Shown piece after piece: positions 34,954 through 44,676 of a stretch of DNA of 64,000 nucleotides (position 1 is the stretch's first letter; each line of letters begins with the position of its first letter). The stretch is from positions 1-64,000 of the forward strand of contig NCGD01000001.1 in the NCBI GenBank assembly GCA_002281535.1. Reading direction: 5' to 3'. The position numbers and the translations under genes are program-made. The notes under the pieces are model-generated. The model was given only the letters and a program-made list of their open reading frames with translations. It was not told the origin of the DNA and ran no database searches. Origin of the DNA: Sphingomonas sp. 28-63-12. GTDB taxonomy: Bacteria > Pseudomonadota > Alphaproteobacteria > Sphingomonadales > Sphingomonadaceae.

Positions 34954-35121
34954 CTAGCGCGCCAGCCCGGCGAGCTTGTTGATGCTGAGCAGCGCCAGCG
35001 CGATTCCCGCAGCCCAGCTCAACATTGCCGATGATGACAGGCCGACAGCCAGGCAAAGCAACAATGGGCCGGCCATCAAATAATAGCGTGCGCGCAGCCA
35101 TGCCAGATCTTCTGTGTCCAT
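34954..35121 (-). CDS. Small membrane protein, 55 residues
   Basis: Starts at ATG 35121 (MDTEDLAWLRARYYLM) behind GGGA, with two hydrophobic stretches (PLLLCLAVGLSSS and WAAGIALALLSINKLAGLA), ending at TAG 34954-34956. Codon use is normal for the region and the stop is 23 bases ahead of the next small gene. No family recognised. Confidence 0.5.
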   Translation of the reverse strand: MDTEDLAWLRARYYLMAGPLLLCLAVGLSSSAMLSWAAGIALALLSINKLAGLAR

Positions 35122-35207
35122 GGTAATCCCATCAGTTTCTGATCACTGGCAAGCTACAGAAGTTGTTGGTGAATTCAACAATTCAAGCCCGTCGAGGCTG
35201 GCATTGC

Positions 35208-35579
35208 CTAAAAAAGCCGCCCACCATTGGGCACCGGTGTCGTTGGCTGGACCAGCACCACCTTGCCCGCAGCATCGGGGAAACCAAGCGTCAGGACCTC
35301 CGACTTCACCGGCCCGATCTGGCGCGGTGGGAAGTTGACGACGGCGGCCACCTGCATGCCTGGCAGATCGGCCAGCGCATAATGATCGGTGATCTGCGCT
35401 GAGGAGCACTTGATCCCGATCACTGGCCCGAAATCGATGATCAGCTTATAGGCCGGCCAGCGCGCCTCCGGGAAAGGCTGCGCCTCGACGATCGTGCCCA
35501 CCCGGATGTCGACGCGCAGAAAATCATCAAAGCCGATCGTCGGTGACGCCCCGGCGGCCGGATCATGCCTGGCATGCAT
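35208..35579 (-). CDS. csaA: CsaA-like tRNA-binding-domain chaperone
   Basis: A 123-residue protein consisting almost entirely of an OB-fold tRNA-binding domain (FDDFLRVDIRVGTIVEAQPF, YKLIIDFGPVIGIKCSSAQI, VAAVVNFPPRQIGPVKSEVL). CsaA homologues bind unfolded exported proteins or RNA. Its ATG overlaps the stop of the glutathione S-transferase gene by one base, so the two form an operon. Confidence 0.85.
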   Translation of the reverse strand: MHARHDPAAGASPTIGFDDFLRVDIRVGTIVEAQPFPEARWPAYKLIIDFGPVIGIKCSSAQITDHYALADLPGMQVAAVVNFPPRQIGPVKSEVLTLGFPDAAGKVVLVQPTTPVPNGGRLF

Positions 35580-36256
35580 CAGAAATCGAAATCCACATCG
35601 TCATAATGTGGCGGCGGGGCAATGCCCTCCATCCGCTCAGACAACATCGGGCGGAAGCTTGGCCGGCTCTTAAAGCCGCGATACCAGCGCGCGGTCTGCT
35701 CATGCCCCTTCCAGTCGATTCCGCCGAGATAATCGGCAACCGATATCTGCGCCGCCGCCGCGAGATCGGCGAGTCCCATCGTCGCACCGCCGAGCCAGGT
35801 GCGATGATCAAGGAGGAAATCGGTATAATCAAGATGGCCAACCGCCGCCTTCATCGCCTCGCGCAGCGCCTTGGCATCGGGCGCGGCGCGGTGGACGATG
35901 CGCTTTTCCATCCGTTCGCGCAGCAGCGGCGCGGTAATGTCGCGGTAGAATTGGGTATCGAACCATGCGACCAGCCGCCGCGTTTCGGCACGGTTGATTG
36001 CGGTGCCGTTGATCATCGCCGCCTTGTCGACGGTCTCTTCGAGATATTCGCAAATCGCCATCGAATCGATCAGCACCAGCGACCGGTTGGGCTCGACCAG
36101 CACCGGGGTCTGCCCGGCCGGATTCATGTCGAGAAATTCGTCGCGACGCGCCCAGGGCGATTCGCGCACGAGATCATAACCCACCCCCTTTTCACCGAGC
36201 AGGAGGCGGACCTTGCGCGAAAACGGGCAGAGCGGGAATTGATAGAGTTGCCACAT
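35579..36256 (-). CDS. Glutathione S-transferase family protein
   Basis: A 225-residue GST. The N-terminal thioredoxin-like domain starts WQLYQFPLCPFSRKVRLLL, with the glutathione-binding segment PVLVEPNRSLVLIDSMAICEY, followed by an all-helical C-terminal domain. The active-site position reads PLCPFSRK. It conjugates or transfers glutathione on unknown substrates. Coupled to csaA. Confidence 0.8.
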   Translation of the reverse strand: MWQLYQFPLCPFSRKVRLLLGEKGVGYDLVRESPWARRDEFLDMNPAGQTPVLVEPNRSLVLIDSMAICEYLEETVDKAAMINGTAINRAETRRLVAWFDTQFYRDITAPLLRERMEKRIVHRAAPDAKALREAMKAAVGHLDYTDFLLDHRTWLGGATMGLADLAAAAQISVADYLGGIDWKGHEQTARWYRGFKSRPSFRPMLSERMEGIAPPPHYDDVDFDF

Positions 36257-36315
36257 CGGCTAACTCTTAGCGCCCGCTTCTGCTTCGTAAAGCGCTTGCG
36301 CGGCGAACCGCGCCG

Positions 36316-39300
36316 CTATTCCGCCGCTACCGCCTCGACGCTATCATCAAGCGGATAGTCAAGCCGGGTCAGCATTTCCTTTGGCACGACCTGCCAGAAA
36401 TGACCGGCCACCCGGTCCCAATCATCGAGCAAGGCGGCAGACCATTTGCTGTCGGTCTTGTCGTGATGCGCACGAATCAGGCCCAGCAGAATCTCTTCCC
36501 AATGCAGCGATGCGATAGGCTGCCAGACGATGCTTTCCGGATTGGCGCGCGCCGGGAAAAGACGATCGGGATCATAGACAAAGGCCATGCCCCCCGACAT
36601 CCCCGCGCCGAAATTCGCGCCGACCGCGCCCAGCACCACGGCGATGCCGCCGGTCATATATTCGCAGCCATTGGCGCCACAGCCTTCGACCACGACACTG
36701 GCGCCCGAATTGCGCACGGCGAAGCGCTCGCCGGCCTGGCCTGCCGCGTAAAGCTGGCCCGATGTCGCACCGTACAGTACCGTATTGCCGATGATCGTGT
36801 TGTCCTGGCTGGCGAGGGTGGAGCTGACCACCGGGCGCACCGCGATGATCCCGCCCGACAGCCCCTTGCCGACATAATCATTGGCGTCACCAAACACTTC
36901 CAGCGTGATGCCCTTGCACAGAAACGCGCCGAGCGATTGCCCGGCCGAGCCGCGCAGCCGGACATGGACATGGCCGTCGGCCAGCTTGGACATGCCGAAT
37001 TTGCGGGTGATCTCGCTCGACAACCGCGTACCGACAGCGCGGTGGGTGTTGCGCACCGAATAGGTCAGCTGCATCTTCTCGCCGCGCGAAAACACCGCCG
37101 CTGCATCGTGGATCATCTGCGCGTCAAGGCTGTCGGGCACTTCGTTGCGCCAGGTTTTCAGGCTGAACCGGCGCTGGTCGTCATCGGCATCGACCTTGGC
37201 GAGGATCGGGTTCAGGTCGAGATCGTCGAGATGCTCTGCCCCCCGGCTGACCTGGCGGAGCAATTCGGTACGACCGATCACCTCGTCAAGGCTGCGCAGA
37301 CCGAGCTTGGCCAGGATGTCGCGTACTTCCTCTGCAATGAAGGTCATCAGGTTGATGACCTTTTCCGGGCTGCCGCCGAATTTCTCGCGCAACCGCTCAT
37401 CCTGCGTGCACACGCCGACCGGGCAGGTGTTCGAATGGCATTGCCTGACCATGATGCAGCCCATCGCCACCAGCGATAGCGTGCCGATGCCGAATTCCTC
37501 GGCGCCCAAAATGGCAGCGATGACGATATCGCGCCCAGTGCGCAGCCCGCCATCGGTGCGCAACTTGATGCGGTGGCGCAGCCCGTTGAGGGTCAGGACC
37601 TGATTGACTTCGGACAGGCCCATTTCCCACGGCGTACCCGCATATTTGATGCTGGTCTGCGGACTGGCACCGGTGCCGCCGACATTGCCGGAGACGAGAA
37701 TCACATCGGCATGCGCCTTGGCCACGCCGGCTGCGACGGTCCCGATTCCTGCCGAAGAGACCAATTTCACGCAAACCCGCGCCCGCGGATTGATCTGCTT
37801 AAGGTCATAGATGAGCTGCGCCAGATCCTCGATTGAATAAATGTCGTGATGCGGCGGCGGGCTGATCAGCGACACGCCAGGCGTGGCGTGGCGCAATTTG
37901 GCGATGAATTCAGTGACCTTGAAGCCGGGCAGCTGCCCGCCCTCACCGGGCTTTGCCCCTTGCGCCACCTTGATCTCGATCTCGTCGCAGGCATTGAGAT
38001 ATTCTGCCGTCACGCCGAAGCGCCCGCTGGCGATCTGCTTGACCACCGAATTGGCGTTGTCGCCATTGTCATAAGGGGTGTAGCGCGACGAATCCTCGCC
38101 GCCTTCGCCCGACACCGCTTTGGCGCCGATCCGGTTCATCGCGATCGCCAGCGTTTCGTGCGCTTCGGGGCTGAGCGCACCCAGCGACATGCCGGGCGTG
38201 ACGAAACGCTTGCGAATCTCGGTAATCGCCTCGACCTGATCGACCGGAATACCCTCGGCCGGATAGTTGAACTGCAGCAGGTCGCGGAGATAGACCGGCG
38301 GCAGATCGGCCACGCCGCGCGAGAAGTGCAGATAGGTCGAATAGCTGTCGGTCGCGACAGCGGTTTGCAGCAAATGCATCAGCGGTGCCGAATAGGCATG
38401 GGTCTCGCTGCCCAGCCGCTGGCGGTAGAAACCACCGATCGGCAAGGTCGTCACGGGGCTGTCGAATGCCGCTTCGTGCCGCAGCATCGCGCTGAGATGG
38501 AGCGAGGCATAGCCTTCGCCCGATATCTTGGCGGGCATGCCGGGGAACAGATCATTGACCAGGCTGCGGCTCAGCCCGACCGCTTCGAAGTTATAGCCGC
38601 CGCGATAGCTGGAAATCACCGCGATCCCCATCTTCGACATGATCTTCAGGATGCCCTCTTCGATCGCCGTCTGATGGCGCTTCAGGCAATCCTCGATCGA
38701 CCGGTCACCAAACAGCCCGCGCGCATGCCGATCGACGATCGCGGCTTCGGCCAGATAGGCGTTCACGGTGGTGGCACCAACGCCGATCAGCACCGCGTAA
38801 TAATGGGTGTCGAGGCATTCCGAGGTGCGGATGTTGACGCTGGCATAGGAACGCAGCCCCCGGCGGACGAGGTGCGTATGCACCGCCGCTGCCGCCAGCA
38901 CGCCCGCGATTGCGACGCGATCGGGACCGACATTCTCGTCCGACAGAAACAGGTCGCTGCGCCCCTCGCGCACGGCTTGTTCGGCCTGGGTGCGGATGCG
39001 CTGGATCGCGGCCCGCAACTCCTCCGGCCCACCGCCGATGGCGAAGGTGCAGTCGATTTCCGCCGCTTGCGCCCCGAAATGCGCCTTGAGCCGATCCCAG
39101 TTGGCGCAGGTCAACACCGGCGAATCGAGCACCAGCACGGGGCTCTTCGCGCCGGCGAGATCAAGGATATTGGCGAGATTCCCGAAGCGCGTCTTGAGCG
39201 TCATCACTTGGCGTTCGCGCAACGGATCGATCGGCGGGTTGGTGACCTGGCTGAAATTCTGCCGGAAAAACTGGCTGATCAGCCGCGGCTTGTCGGAGAT

Positions 39301-40836
39301 GACGGCCAGCGGCGTATCGTCGCCCATCGAGCCGATCGCTTCCTTGGCCCCATCGACCATCGGCGACAGGATCAGTTCCATGTCCTCGATCGTCTGCCCG
39401 GCAGCAATCTGGCGGCGAATCAGTTCGGCGCGCTCATAACCGCGCACGGCCGCGCCCGGCGGTGGCGCCAGATCGTCAAGGCCGATAAATTCCCCGATCA
39501 TGCCGGCATAATCGGCCTCACCCGCGATCCGGTCCTTGATCTCGCGATCTTTATAGACCTTGCCCGCATCGAGATCGATCGCGATCATCTGGCCCGGCCC
39601 AAGACGACCCTTTTCGATGATCGTCGTCTCCGGCACAACCACCATCCCGCTTTCCGACCCGACGATCAGCAACCCGTCATTGGTGCGGGTATAGCGTAAG
39701 GGGCGCAGCGCATTGCGGTCCATGCCCGCCACGGCCCAGCGGCCATCGGTCATGGCGAGTGCGGCCGGCCCGTCCCATGGCTCCATCACGCTCGCCAGAT
39801 ATTGGTACATGGCGCGGTGCTTGGGCGGCATCTCGTCGCCGACCTGCCAGGCCTCTGGCACCAGCATCAGCTTGGCGGTCGGCGCGTCGCGGCCCGAGCG
39901 GCAGATCGCCTCGAAGGTCGCGTCGAGCGCCGCCGTGTCGCTGGCGCCCGCCGGGATCACCGGCTTGATGTCCTCGCTATGCTCGCCGAACGCCAGGCTC
40001 GCCATCTTGATTTCATGGCTGAGCATCCAGTTCTTGTTGCCGCGGATCGTGTTGATCTCGCCATTATGGGCCAGGCAGCGAAACGGTTGCGCCAGCCACC
40101 ATTGCGGGAAGGTGTTGGTCGAATAACGCTGATGGAAAATCGCGACACGACTTTCGAAGCGCGGATCCTGCAGGTCTGGGTAAAAGACCGACAGGCTTTC
40201 GGCCAGGAACAGCCCCTTGTAGATGATCGACCGGCACGACAGTGAACAGACGTAAAACCCCTGGATTTGGGCGGCGATCACGCGCTTTTCGATCCGGCGG
40301 CGGACGAGATAGAGGTTCTTTTCGAACTCTGCTTTTGACTGTTCGTCGGGAAGCGGCCCGGCGATCATGATCTGCTCGATCTCGGGCCGTGTCGCCTGCG
40401 CCTTTGGGCCGATGACCGACACGTCGACCGGCACCTGCCGCCAGCCATAGATGGTATAGCCTTCCTCGATGATCGCGCTTTCGACGATCGTGCGACAGGC
40501 CTCCTGCGCGCCCAGATCGGTGCGCGGCAGGAAGATCATGCCAACCGCGAGCCGGTTCGGCATCGGCCGGTGTCCGGACAGCGCAACGGCATCGTCGAAA
40601 AAGGCGGTCGGCAGGTCGATGTGAAGGCCCGCGCCATCGCCGGTTTTGCCATCGGCATCGACCGCGCCGCGGTGCCACACCGCCTTCAGCGCATCGATCG
40701 CCGATTGCACAACCCGGCGATTGGGCTTGCCGTCGGTCGCGGCGACCAGGCCGACACCACAGGCGTCGGATTCCATATCGGGGCGATACATGCCTTCAGC
40801 GGCGATGCGGGTGCGTTCCCGGTCCATGTCGATCAT
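36316..40836 (-). CDS. gltB: Glutamate synthase (NADPH) large subunit
   Basis: A 1506-residue protein, full family length. Start ATG 40836 overlaps the gltD stop (ATGA). A 25-residue propeptide precedes catalytic Cys26 in ESDACGVGLVAA (class II amidotransferase). The FMN-binding synthase domain holds VSGEGGEDSSRYTPY and the iron-sulfur cysteines lie in CIMVRQCHSNTCPVGVCTQD. A GXGXG beta-helix domain closes the protein (GNTVLYGATSGQLYAAGQAG). It transfers the glutamine amide to 2-oxoglutarate, working with GltD. Confidence 0.97.
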   Translation of the reverse strand: MIDMDRERTRIAAEGMYRPDMESDACGVGLVAATDGKPNRRVVQSAIDALKAVWHRGAVDADGKTGDGAGLHIDLPTAFFDDAVALSGHRPMPNRLAVGMIFLPRTDLGAQEACRTIVESAIIEEGYTIYGWRQVPVDVSVIGPKAQATRPEIEQIMIAGPLPDEQSKAEFEKNLYLVRRRIEKRVIAAQIQGFYVCSLSCRSIIYKGLFLAESLSVFYPDLQDPRFESRVAIFHQRYSTNTFPQWWLAQPFRCLAHNGEINTIRGNKNWMLSHEIKMASLAFGEHSEDIKPVIPAGASDTAALDATFEAICRSGRDAPTAKLMLVPEAWQVGDEMPPKHRAMYQYLASVMEPWDGPAALAMTDGRWAVAGMDRNALRPLRYTRTNDGLLIVGSESGMVVVPETTIIEKGRLGPGQMIAIDLDAGKVYKDREIKDRIAGEADYAGMIGEFIGLDDLAPPPGAAVRGYERAELIRRQIAAGQTIEDMELILSPMVDGAKEAIGSMGDDTPLAVISDKPRLISQFFRQNFSQVTNPPIDPLRERQVMTLKTRFGNLANILDLAGAKSPVLVLDSPVLTCANWDRLKAHFGAQAAEIDCTFAIGGGPEELRAAIQRIRTQAEQAVREGRSDLFLSDENVGPDRVAIAGVLAAAAVHTHLVRRGLRSYASVNIRTSECLDTHYYAVLIGVGATTVNAYLAEAAIVDRHARGLFGDRSIEDCLKRHQTAIEEGILKIMSKMGIAVISSYRGGYNFEAVGLSRSLVNDLFPGMPAKISGEGYASLHLSAMLRHEAAFDSPVTTLPIGGFYRQRLGSETHAYSAPLMHLLQTAVATDSYSTYLHFSRGVADLPPVYLRDLLQFNYPAEGIPVDQVEAITEIRKRFVTPGMSLGALSPEAHETLAIAMNRIGAKAVSGEGGEDSSRYTPYDNGDNANSVVKQIASGRFGVTAEYLNACDEIEIKVAQGAKPGEGGQLPGFKVTEFIAKLRHATPGVSLISPPPHHDIYSIEDLAQLIYDLKQINPRARVCVKLVSSAGIGTVAAGVAKAHADVILVSGNVGGTGASPQTSIKYAGTPWEMGLSEVNQVLTLNGLRHRIKLRTDGGLRTGRDIVIAAILGAEEFGIGTLSLVAMGCIMVRQCHSNTCPVGVCTQDERLREKFGGSPEKVINLMTFIAEEVRDILAKLGLRSLDEVIGRTELLRQVSRGAEHLDDLDLNPILAKVDADDDQRRFSLKTWRNEVPDSLDAQMIHDAAAVFSRGEKMQLTYSVRNTHRAVGTRLSSEITRKFGMSKLADGHVHVRLRGSAGQSLGAFLCKGITLEVFGDANDYVGKGLSGGIIAVRPVVSSTLASQDNTIIGNTVLYGATSGQLYAAGQAGERFAVRNSGASVVVEGCGANGCEYMTGGIAVVLGAVGANFGAGMSGGMAFVYDPDRLFPARANPESIVWQPIASLHWEEILLGLIRAHHDKTDSKWSAALLDDWDRVAGHFWQVVPKEMLTRLDYPLDDSVEAVAAE

Positions 40837-42275
40837 GCCGCTTTCCTCTCCGCCAATGCTTTGGCCTTCAGCCAGGCATGCATCCGTTCGCTCACATCGC
40901 GCGCATCGCGGATCGCCCACACCACCAGGCTCGCGCCCCGAACAATATCCCCGGCGGCGAACACGCCCTCCATGCTCGTCATCATCGTCTTGGCATCGGT
41001 GCGGACGGTGCCCCAGCGGGTGACGCCAAGCCCGGGTGCGCCAAACAACACCGGCAGTTGTTCGGGATCGAAGCCCAGCGCCTTGATCACCAGATCGGCC
41101 GCCAGCACCAGTTCGCTCCCGGGTTCGGGCTCGGGCGTTCGGCGGCCGCCGGCATCGGGCGCGCCCAGCCGCATCCGGCTGGCGCGCACCTGCGCCACCT
41201 GGGCATCGCCTTCAAAAGCGAGCGGGGCGGACAGCCAGACGAATTCCACGCCCTCTTCCTCGGCATTGCCCACTTCGCGCTGGCTGCCGGGCATATTGGC
41301 GCGATCGCGGCGATAAAGGCATTTAACCGAGGCCGCGCCCTGACGGACCGCGGTGCGCACGCAATCCATCGCGGTATCGCCGCCGCCGATCACCACGACA
41401 TGCTTGCCTGCCGCATTGAGCTGGCCATCGTCAAAGGCCGGGACGGCATCGCCAAAGCCCTTGCGGTTCGACGCGATCAGATAATCGAGCGCCTCGACCA
41501 CGCCGCCGCGCTCGATGCCCGCCGCGTTGATCGCCCGCGCCTTGTACACACCGGTCGCGATCAGCACCGCGTCATGGCGCGCGCGCAGATCGTCGAGGCT
41601 CGCGTCACGGCCAACTTCAAAGCCCTGATGAAAGACGATTCCTGCGGCCGCCAGCCGGTCGACGCGCCGCATCACCACCGGCTTTTCGAGCTTGAAGCCT
41701 GGAATGCCATAGGTCAGCAAGCCGCCCGCGCGATCGTGCCGGTCGTAAACATGCACGTCATAGCCGAGCATCCGCAGATATTCCGCCGCGCTCAACCCGG
41801 CAGGCCCTGCGCCGACGATGCCGACCGACTGGCCGCGCGCCGGCCCGACGATGACGGGTTCAACCCAGCCATTGTCCCAGGCAGTATCGGTGATGAATTT
41901 TTCGACCGAGCCGATCGTTACCGCGCCGTGGCCGGAAAATTCGATCACGCAATTGCCTTCGCACAGCCGATCCTGCGGGCAGATGCGGCCGCATATCTCG
42001 GGCATGGTCGAGGTCGAATTGCTCAGTTCATAGGCCTCGCGCAACCGCCCTTCCGCGGTCAGCCGCAACCAGTCGGGGATGTGATTGTTAAGCGGGCAAT
42101 GCACCGCGCAATAAGGCACCCCGCATTGCGAACAACGCCCGGCCTGCTCCTCGCCCTGGGTCACGGCATAGCGTTCGGCGATTTCGGCAAAATCCTCCGC
42201 ACGCAGCTCGGCATCGCGCTTGGCGGGATAAGCCTGCCCGGTCCCCACAAATTGCAGCATCGTCTCTTCAGCCAT
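40833..42275 (-). CDS. gltD: Glutamate synthase (NADPH) small subunit
   Basis: A 480-residue protein with N-terminal iron-sulfur cysteines (RCSQCGVPYCAVHCPL; CGRICPQDRLCEGNC), an FAD-binding loop (SVGIVGAGPAGLSAAEYL) and an NADPH-binding loop (HVVVIGGGDTAMDCVRTA). It passes electrons from NADPH to GltB. First gene of the gltDB operon, preceded by an AT-rich 160-base promoter region (42276-42435). Confidence 0.96.
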   Translation of the reverse strand: MAEETMLQFVGTGQAYPAKRDAELRAEDFAEIAERYAVTQGEEQAGRCSQCGVPYCAVHCPLNNHIPDWLRLTAEGRLREAYELSNSTSTMPEICGRICPQDRLCEGNCVIEFSGHGAVTIGSVEKFITDTAWDNGWVEPVIVGPARGQSVGIVGAGPAGLSAAEYLRMLGYDVHVYDRHDRAGGLLTYGIPGFKLEKPVVMRRVDRLAAAGIVFHQGFEVGRDASLDDLRARHDAVLIATGVYKARAINAAGIERGGVVEALDYLIASNRKGFGDAVPAFDDGQLNAAGKHVVVIGGGDTAMDCVRTAVRQGAASVKCLYRRDRANMPGSQREVGNAEEEGVEFVWLSAPLAFEGDAQVAQVRASRMRLGAPDAGGRRTPEPEPGSELVLAADLVIKALGFDPEQLPVLFGAPGLGVTRWGTVRTDAKTMMTSMEGVFAAGDIVRGASLVVWAIRDARDVSERMHAWLKAKALAERKAA

Positions 42276-42435
42276 CGCCCGTCTCCAATCTCGGGCAATT
42301 TATTATGGCAGAATAGCGCCAGAGTCACGCCTCTTTGTCACTTTAGGACAGTTATACGAACCTAAAAAATGCTGATTTCAGATGAACTGATAAAAACCTG
42401 GGATCAACTTGGTCAATTTAACTACCGATTCGGCC

Positions 42436-43242
42436 CTATTTTACCAGCAACCACAGCAGCGCAGCGCTGCCCGCCACGATTCGGTACCAGGCAAAGGGCG
42501 CAAAACCATGTGTGCTGACAATGCCGACGAACCAGCGCACCACCAGCAGCGCGACGATAAAAGCGACAACAAAGCCGATCGCGATCCCGGTGATGCCGAT
42601 GCTGTTGGCTGCGCGCAGTTGATCATGATGCTTGATCAGCTCCAGCGTGGTCGCCCCCAGCATCGTTGGGATGGCGAGGAAGAAGCTGAACTCGGCCGCC
42701 GTGCGCCGATCGACCCCGAGTGCGCGGGCGCCCATGATCGTGGCGCCCGATCGGCTGACCCCGGGGATCATCGCCAGGCATTGTACCAGGCCGACCCCCA
42801 CCGATGTCCGCACGGGCAGGTCAGCAATGCCGGTGACCTCTCCTGGCTTCACAACGCGTTCGATGGCCAGGATCGCGATACCGCCCAGGATCAGCGCGAC
42901 CGCGACGACGATTGGCTGTAACAGCAGGGCTTCGATCTGCTTCAGGAACAACAGGCCAATCACTACGGCCGGAATAAAGGCAATCAGCAGGTTTCGGACG
43001 AAGCGGATCGACACCGGGTTCAATGCTACCAGGCCGAGCAGCACCGCCCAAAATGTTCGCCAATAAAGCACCACCACCGCCAGGATCGCGCCGAGTTGGA
43101 TGACGATGTTGAACAATTGCCAGCGCTGGTCGTCATAGCCGAGCAGCGCACCTGCCAGAATGAGATGCCCGGTCGACGAGACCGGCAGGAATTCGGTGAT
43201 CCCCTCGACAATGCCGAGCAGGATGATGGTCATAAGATCGGT
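42436..43242 (-). CDS. uppP: Undecaprenyl-diphosphate phosphatase (UppP/BacA)
   Basis: A 268-residue polytopic membrane protein. GTG 43242 is chosen because AAGGGGAC lies a few bases upstream. Signature motifs are GIVEGITEFLPVSSTGHLIL and AMIPGVSRSGATIMGARALG. It dephosphorylates the lipid carrier undecaprenyl diphosphate for reuse in cell-wall synthesis and gives bacitracin tolerance. It follows the NDUFA9-like gene by 62 bases on the same strand. Confidence 0.95.
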   Translation of the reverse strand, partial: TDLMTIILLGIVEGITEFLPVSSTGHLILAGALLGYDDQRWQLFNIVIQLGAILAVVVLYWRTFWAVLLGLVALNPVSIRFVRNLLIAFIPAVVIGLLFLKQIEALLLQPIVVAVALILGGIAILAIERVVKPGEVTGIADLPVRTSVGVGLVQCLAMIPGVSRSGATIMGARALGVDRRTAAEFSFFLAIPTMLGATTLELIKHHDQLRAANSIGITGIAIGFVVAFIVALLVVRWFVGIVSTHGFAPFAWYRIVAGSAALLWLLVK

Positions 43243-43304
43243 CACATTGTCCCCTTGCACCGGCAACGGCCCTCAAGTGGGGGCCGGAATTTTGCTTGAC
43301 CGGA

Positions 43305-44240
43305 TCAGCCGGTAACGTCGCTCGAAAAACGGCCGTGGCGGCGATAGCGCACCAGCCAGCTCGGCGCGACGCTGGCAAGCGGTGTTGGCATGATACCAAA
43401 GGCGCCCAGCCCCTCGGCGCTCGGTGCCACGACATTGTCGCTCTGCAGCATCCGCCACTGGTCCTGGGTGATCGGCGCGCCGGGCAGAAAGCCCATCATG
43501 GCGATGAGTCCGCCAATCGAATCGGGTAGCTCGATTATCGCCGGATGGCGGCCAATCGCCTGGGCAATCCAGCGGATCAGTGCCCCCATCGACAGGATGT
43601 CGGGGCCGCCAAGCTCGAAGATCTTGCCGCCAAAGGCCGCCGGATCGGCGAGGCTGGCGCAAACGGCGCTCGCCACATCAGCGACATAGACCGGTTGAAA
43701 CCGGGTCGCCGTGCGCAGCACCGGCACCGCGGGCGCACGCGCGATCAGCCCGGCGAAGCGATTGACAAACTGGTCCTCGCGCCCGAACACGATCGAAGGT
43801 CGCAGGATCGTCGCTACGGGGAATGCCGCGCGCACCGCTGCTTCGCCCTCGCCCTTGGTACGGCCATAGTTGGAGGCCGATGCGGGGTCGGCGCCGATCG
43901 CCGAGACATGGACCAGCGCGGACGCGCCCGTGGCTGCGGCTGCCGCCGCGACGTTGCGGGCGCCATCGACCTGGATCGCCTGAAAATCGCCGCTCAATAT
44001 CCCGACCAGATTGACGACCGCGTCGCTGCCCTGCAGCGCGCGCGCCAGCGAGTCGGGCTTGGCGATGTCGACGGCGACGAATTGGGTCTGGCCGAGTCCA
44101 CCGAGCGGCCGCAGAAATTCAGCGGCGCGGGGATCGCGCTGGGCAATCCGCACCCGCGCACCCTGCTGAAGCAGCTGTTGCGCGACATAGCGGCCGAGAA
44201 AGCCGCCGCCGCCAATCAGCGTTACAAGTTTATCCTGCAT
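43305..44240 (-). CDS. NAD(P)-binding protein, complex I NDUFA9-like
   Basis: A 311-residue atypical SDR. Start ATG 44240 gives the loop LVTLIGGGGFLGRYVAQQLL directly; upstream sequence includes the tRNA gene and is not coding. Further features are AVVNLVGILSGDFQAIQVDGA, LVHVSAIGADPASASNYGR and VFGREDQFVNRFAGL. In alphaproteobacteria this family pairs with uppP, as here. It binds NAD(P)H; a role linked to complex I or ubiquinone synthesis has been proposed for the family. Confidence 0.85.
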   Translation of the reverse strand: MQDKLVTLIGGGGFLGRYVAQQLLQQGARVRIAQRDPRAAEFLRPLGGLGQTQFVAVDIAKPDSLARALQGSDAVVNLVGILSGDFQAIQVDGARNVAAAAAATGASALVHVSAIGADPASASNYGRTKGEGEAAVRAAFPVATILRPSIVFGREDQFVNRFAGLIARAPAVPVLRTATRFQPVYVADVASAVCASLADPAAFGGKIFELGGPDILSMGALIRWIAQAIGRHPAIIELPDSIGGLIAMMGFLPGAPITQDQWRMLQSDNVVAPSAEGLGAFGIMPTPLASVAPSWLVRYRRHGRFSSDVTG

Positions 44241-44382
44241 TGCCGTCTCGTTCCCTGCCCGGCTTTGGGCGTCGCTCCGCTCCATGCCGCCCGGCCGCCG
44301 AAACGGCAAGGGCATCCGAAACTGTGCAGCCGATGATTGACAAGCCCCGCCCCCCTCCCCTAGAGCCCCGCCCCTACCCCGT

Positions 44383-44469
44383 GCCCAGATGGCGGAATTG
44401 GTAGACGCACCAGCTTCAGGTGCTGGCGCTCGCAAGGGCGTGGAGGTTCGAGTCCTCTTCTGGGCACCA
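44383..44469 (+). tRNA. tRNA-Leu(CAG)
   Basis: An 87-base tRNA with acceptor GCCCAGA/TCTGGGC, D-arm GGCGGAATTGGTAGACGC typical of tRNA-Leu, anticodon loop TTCAGGT (anticodon CAG), a long variable arm, T-arm GAGG TTCGAGTC CTCT and an encoded CCA. Intact. The toxin cassette region begins directly after it. Confidence 0.96.
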
Positions 44470-44495
44470 TTTTCCTGACATTGGACCTCATAGAC

Positions 44496-44676
44496 GGCAA
44501 AGCTGGGCACTGGAGCCGGGCTAGGCGAAAGGCGTTGGGCAGTCTTCGCTTGACGTGTTGGAAAATGTTGCTGATATGTTCTCGCCGCATTGAGCAGCGA
44601 GGGGCGGCATGATTCAGATATCCGATAACGAGCGGCGACGCGCTTTTTCTGTTTGGCTGCGCACAGGCAGGTTGCC
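44496..44676 (+). repeat. Cassette 5' repeat, copy 1
   Basis: About 180 bases nearly repeated at 46180-46332. They begin with GCAAAGCTGGGCACTGGAGC, continue through the leader (GCGAAAGGCGTTGGGC, GGAAAATGTTGCTG, TGTTCTCGCCGCATTGAGCA) and run into the first codons of the toxin gene. This copy holds the start codon and GAGGGG ribosome-binding site. Confidence 0.88.

Noticed and set aside
37846-39699. A 617-residue open frame on the plus strand
   Set aside because: Antisense to gltB, which is complete with all its motifs; the frame is Arg/His/Asp-rich shadow sequence.
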